Positions 27,191 to 27,691 of a stretch of DNA of 27,691 bases are shown here, piece by piece. A program made the translations under genes and the position numbers. Under the pieces are notes generated by a model. The model was not told the DNA's origin. It saw only the letters and a list, made by a program, of their open reading frames with translations, and ran no database searches. Position 1 is the first letter of the stretch. Every line of letters starts with the position of its first letter. Source of the DNA: Bisporella sp. PMI_857 (taxonomy: Eukaryota; Ascomycota; Leotiomycetes; Helotiales; Helotiaceae); contig JAJSPD010000192.1 in the NCBI GenBank assembly GCA_021307315.1, positions 1-27,691 of the forward strand. The letters run 5' to 3'.

Positions 27191-27691
27191 ATGTCAACAA
27201 TCATAGTTCCAACAGAATACTACACCTCGAAAGCCGGAAGGGTCGCTATTTTCAATGGCGAAAACTACGCTGAATTTTCAGCTACAGGCATGTCGGCTCT
27301 AGCTATTGCAGGAGCCTGGGGATTTGTGTCGGGGAGCGAAGACCCGAATACCAGAGCGGCTGACGCTATGAAAAGAAAGACAGAAGGACTGAAAATCATC
27401 TACAACTCTGTGAAAACGACATACAAATACGAGCTGACTCCCTTCTTCAACAATTACGACTTACGTGGCATGTGGGAAAAGCTCAAAACGCTTGATCGAG
27501 CTAAGAACCCCCTACATATGTATCGACTTCGGAGATCTTTCCGAGAGCTAATTTTTGACCCTACAAAGCAAACCGTGGGCCAATACGCCGATTGTCTGAA
27601 CGAGTTCAAAGTCTCGTTAGAAAACTCCGAAAACCCTCTGACAAACCAAGACGTGCTGGAACAACTGCTGGAAGGGCTGCCAAAGGATCAA
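27191..27691 (+). CDS. Copia-type Gag polyprotein, N-terminal part, continues past the window
   Basis: The frame is open for 167 codons from the ATG at 27191 to the window edge. The protein starts MSTIIVPTEYYTSKAGRVAI and has FNGENYAEFSATG followed by helical Gag sequence (IIYNSVKTTYKYELTPFF, LRGMWEKLKTLD, LRRSFRELIFDPTKQTVGQY, DVLEQLLEGLPKDQ). This is the Retrotran_gag_2/UBN2 layout of fungal Ty1/copia elements: a target phrase FNGENY, a helical W-K-L core and the LLxGLP motif. The zinc knuckle, protease, integrase and reverse transcriptase should follow outside the window. No stop or frameshift is seen in this part, so the element could be recent. Confidence 0.88.
   Translation, partial: MSTIIVPTEYYTSKAGRVAIFNGENYAEFSATGMSALAIAGAWGFVSGSEDPNTRAADAMKRKTEGLKIIYNSVKTTYKYELTPFFNNYDLRGMWEKLKTLDRAKNPLHMYRLRRSFRELIFDPTKQTVGQYADCLNEFKVSLENSENPLTNQDVLEQLLEGLPKDQ

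Noticed and set aside
1..27691. tRNA or rRNA genes
   Set aside because: I found no cloverleaf with the GGTTC-type arm and no rRNA-like stretch; the tRNA-like match at 27076 is a primer site only.

Overview
The window looks like a subtelomeric or otherwise transposon-rich accessory region of a filamentous ascomycete (Pezizomycotina). The reasons are short GT-AG introns of about 40-170 bp, a GAF-type hybrid histidine kinase with many introns, Tad1-like LINEs, Fot1/pogo, Tc1 and Mutator-like DNA transposons, small solo LTRs, and a telomere-linked type RecQ helicase beside a satellite array. Assignment to a species is not possible from the sequence alone.

Layout. 1-260 is an array of a 46-bp repeat with a GGGG/CCCC dyad. 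291-5198 (minus) is a very large single-exon protein that combines N-terminal zinc fingers, a tyrosine-recombinase-like core with a nearly complete catalytic set, and a full RecQ helicase. 5.3-10.3 kb is a graveyard of transposons: a decayed Fot1/pogo transposase, a 5'-truncated LINE, and a PIF1-type helicase C-terminus joined to another LINE fragment that is itself split by a solo LTR. 11179-12564 is an intact intronless gene for a polytopic membrane protein of unknown function. 13.0-13.25 kb is a solo LTR. 14008-17060 is a complete Mutator-like element (87-bp inverted ends, 9-bp target duplication) whose transposase is broken by a solo LTR, a frameshift and one stop. 17.07-17.78 kb holds a fold-back, an LTR and a second MULE-type end.

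17833-22652 (minus) is a hybrid histidine kinase. I could join thirteen exons in a continuous reading frame of 1306 codons, with GAF-like, HisKA, HATPase and receiver domains, so it is probably functional. 23388-24675 is a Tc1-like element with perfect 40-bp inverted ends but three in-frame stops. 25032-26820 (minus) is a longer LINE copy interrupted by another solo LTR with a 5-bp duplication. The right edge (26889 onward) is the 5' end of a Ty1/copia retrotransposon: LTR, a primer site matching the anticodon arm of initiator tRNA-Met, and the start of gag, which runs off the window.

Only three genes look intact and non-repetitive or possibly active: the recombinase-RecQ protein, the membrane protein and the histidine kinase. 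The rest is nested mobile DNA. In three nests (9624, 14929, 25431) removing the LTR and one target duplication restores the reading frame of the host element, which gives a clear relative order of insertion. The most interesting object is the recombinase-helicase fusion beside the satellite array.
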